Below are positions 12,539 to 13,613 of a DNA stretch of 13,613 bases, piece by piece. The notes beneath the pieces are model-generated. The model worked only from the letters and a program-made list of their open reading frames with translations. It made no database searches and was not told the origin of the DNA. The translations under genes and the position numbers were made by a program. The stretch covers positions 1-13,613 of the forward strand of contig JALOOE010000088.1 of the NCBI GenBank assembly GCA_025454565.1, read 5' to 3'. Source of the DNA: Anaerolineae bacterium (lineage in GTDB: Bacteria > Chloroflexota > Anaerolineae > CG2-30-64-16). Position 1 is the stretch's first letter; every line of letters starts with the position of its first letter.

Positions 12539-13525
12539 ATGCGTGAATTCGCAATTGATCTGGCGCGCCGGGCCGGCGCGTTGTTGCTGGAGTTTCACCA
12601 CGCGGCCGCTGAGGGGCAGGCCTTCGACACCAAGAGCAGCCCGGTCGATCTGGTCACCGCGGCCGATGTGGCTGCCGATCATCTGCTCAACGAAGCGCTG
12701 GCCGCGGAGTTTCCTTCGCATGTTGTCTTTTCGGAGGAGAGCGCCAACGGGCCGCTGCCGAAAGCAGAATGGTTGTGGGTGATCGATCCGTTGGACGGCA
12801 CGACCAATTTCGCCCATCGGGTGCCGTTTTTTGCGGTAAACATCGCCCTGGCGCATCACGGCGCAGCGGTGTTAGGCGTGACATACGAGCCGCTGACCGG
12901 GCAGGTTTACTGGGCCGAGCGAGGCTCCGGCGCGTGGCTGCGCACCGATGGCGGGGAACGGCAACTGCGCGTTTCGACCATAAACGAGCTCGGTCGCAGC
13001 CTGCTGTCCACCGGCTTCCCCGCCGATCGGCGCACCAATCTCGATAACAACCTCCCGGAGTTCAACGCGCTGGAGCGACGCACGCACGGTGTGCGGCGGC
13101 AAGGCTCGGCGGCGCTGGAGTTGGCCTGGGTGGCGGCCGGGATTGTGGAGGCTTTTTGGCATCCGCGCTTGAAGCCGTGGGATGCCGCACCCGGCTGGCT
13201 CCTCATCGAAGAGGCCGGTGGGCAGGTCACCCAGTACGACGGTCGTCCATGGCGTCTGGACAGCGAAACCATGATCGCCAGTAACGGTCAGCCGGCCCTG
13301 CATGCGGCGATCCTGGATACCATTGCGGGCGCGAGAGCGTCCATCAACAGCGTCCATCAACGCGCCCGGCGCACCAGGGCGGGGGTGAAACTGGTGCGGG
13401 ACTTGTGTCCTCGATCGAAGCGTGAGACGTCAAACGTCAAACGTGAACAGGCTCAACGAACCCGCGTTTCACGCAGCACTTGTTACGCCTCACGCTTCAC
13501 GAGCGGAGTATTGTATGTACATTGA
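12539..13525 (+). CDS. Inositol-monophosphatase-family phosphatase with an acquired C-terminal tail
   Basis: A Mg2+-dependent, Li+-sensitive-type phosphatase of the IMPase/FBPase superfamily. Motifs: FSEESAN with the metal ligand E66/E67, motif A VIDPLDGTTNF (D83, D86), RRQGSAALELAWVAAG (about 187-201), and motif B KPWDAAPGWLLIEEAGG with D215. Possible substrates are inositol phosphate, 3'-phosphoadenosine phosphate or other sugar phosphates; sequence does not decide. The catalytic domain ends near residue 265, the usual length. The remaining 60 residues are basic and of low quality, and arise after a 13-bp tandem duplication (13336-13361) that put the frame past an earlier stop and into a heptamer repeat. 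AAGGAG at 12520-12525 lies 13 bases before ATG, an unusually long spacing, but no other in-frame start exists after the preceding stop. Its stop overlaps the next gene by 11 bases. Confidence 0.9.
   Translation: MREFAIDLARRAGALLLEFHHAAAEGQAFDTKSSPVDLVTAADVAADHLLNEALAAEFPSHVVFSEESANGPLPKAEWLWVIDPLDGTTNFAHRVPFFAVNIALAHHGAAVLGVTYEPLTGQVYWAERGSGAWLRTDGGERQLRVSTINELGRSLLSTGFPADRRTNLDNNLPEFNALERRTHGVRRQGSAALELAWVAAGIVEAFWHPRLKPWDAAPGWLLIEEAGGQVTQYDGRPWRLDSETMIASNGQPALHAAILDTIAGARASINSVHQRARRTRAGVKLVRDLCPRSKRETSNVKREQAQRTRVSRSTCYASRFTSGVLYVH
13336..13361. repeat. 13-bp tandem duplication inside the phosphatase gene
   Basis: AGCGTCCATCAAC occurs twice in perfect direct tandem (13336-13348 and 13349-13361). 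Thirteen is not a multiple of three, so the second copy changes the reading frame. With one copy removed, the gene would read ASINAPGAPGRG and stop at the TGA at 13386-13388. Confidence 0.95.
13417..13500. repeat. Inverted heptamer arrays in the phosphatase tail and before the next gene
   Basis: Left array 13421-13448: CGTGAGA CGTCAAA CGTCAAA CGTGAAC. Right array 13466-13500: GTTTCAC GCAGCAC TTGTTAC GCCTCAC GCTTCAC, five 7-base units in the opposite sense. The outer ends are a perfect 10-bp inverted repeat, GAAGCGTGAG (13417-13426) and CTCACGCTTC (13489-13498). It lies wholly inside the extended phosphatase frame and ends just before the ribosome binding site of the next gene. Confidence 0.85.
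13505..13508 (+). promoter_or_regulatory. Ribosome binding site deciding the last gene's start
   Basis: GGAG lies six bases before ATG 13515. It supports a true start here although the ATG is inside the current phosphatase frame. Confidence 0.55.
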
Positions 13526-13613
13526 CCGGCGATATCATGGACGGCGGCGGCGCTCGCCGTGGCCCATCGTCGCCTTGTTGCTACTGATGGTTGCCGGTGG
13601 CTACCTGGTAGCC
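13515..13613 (+). CDS. N-terminus of a membrane-anchored protein (cut by window end)
   Basis: Thirty-three codons are visible. They encode a short, strongly basic cytoplasmic start (MYIDRRYHGRRRRSPWP) followed by a hydrophobic segment (IVALLLLMVAGGYLVA) that runs to the window edge. This is the layout of a type II membrane anchor or uncleaved signal, as seen at the start of many envelope proteins. The function cannot be read from this part. The start is supported by GGAG six bases upstream. It overlaps the last 11 bases of the phosphatase frame, which fits the view that the phosphatase tail is secondary. Confidence 0.6.
   Translation, partial: MYIDRRYHGRRRRSPWPIVALLLLMVAGGYLVA

Overview
The window looks like a GC-rich chromosomal segment of a member of the Chloroflexota (Anaerolineae/Caldilineae/Roseilinea-like). 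This is inferred from gene content and style: Ala/Pro/Gly-rich lipoprotein N-termini, a PEGA plus DUF5107 lipoprotein, a DUF4910/M28-type aminopeptidase, tRNA genes without encoded CCA, and many short tandem (largely heptameric) repeats between genes. No marker gene fixes the taxonomy. There are no phage, CRISPR, restriction, toxin-antitoxin or transposase genes.

Layout. (1) 3-596 (+): 3' part of a class I SAM-dependent methyltransferase. (2) 597-894: convergent intergenic region with a strong hairpin, three 23-bp tandem repeats, two 20-bp repeats that partly invert them, and a further degenerate repeat running into the next gene's stop codon. (3) 5554-895 (-): a four-gene operon for a BMP/PnrA-type ABC importer, transcribed permease-permease-lipoprotein-ATPase from a sigma-70-like promoter at 5641-5613. 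(4) 6125-5892 (-): tRNA-Pro(UGG), tRNA-Gly(UCC) and tRNA-Met/Ile2(CAU), with a near-consensus promoter four bases ahead of the first tRNA and a terminator hairpin at 5842-5815. (5) 8443-6296 (-): PEGA/DUF5107 lipoprotein with its own promoter. (6) From 8518 (+): a divergent promoter followed by a zinc aminopeptidase with a C-terminal winged-helix-like domain, a PHP phosphoesterase (frameshifted), a TtcA-type tRNA thiolase, an inositol-monophosphatase-family phosphatase, and the start of a membrane-anchored protein cut by the window end.

How the parts work together. The BMP operon is a complete importer (binding protein, two permeases, double ATPase), probably for nucleosides or a related small molecule. 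The plus-strand genes are close together and co-oriented but share no obvious pathway; they look like housekeeping genes in a loose operon.

The most notable signal is structural. At least five intergenic or gene-end sites carry the same architecture built from unrelated sequences: short units in tandem (mostly 7 bp), a short centre, then similar units in reverse complement. Several contain or directly follow a stop codon, and two appear to have lengthened or altered the C-terminus of the gene they touch. Also notable are a frameshift at the expected last metal-binding motif of the PHP protein, a 13-bp tandem duplication that removed the likely ancestral stop of the phosphatase gene, and C55 instead of U55 in tRNA-Gly. 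I saw no clearly new multi-gene system.
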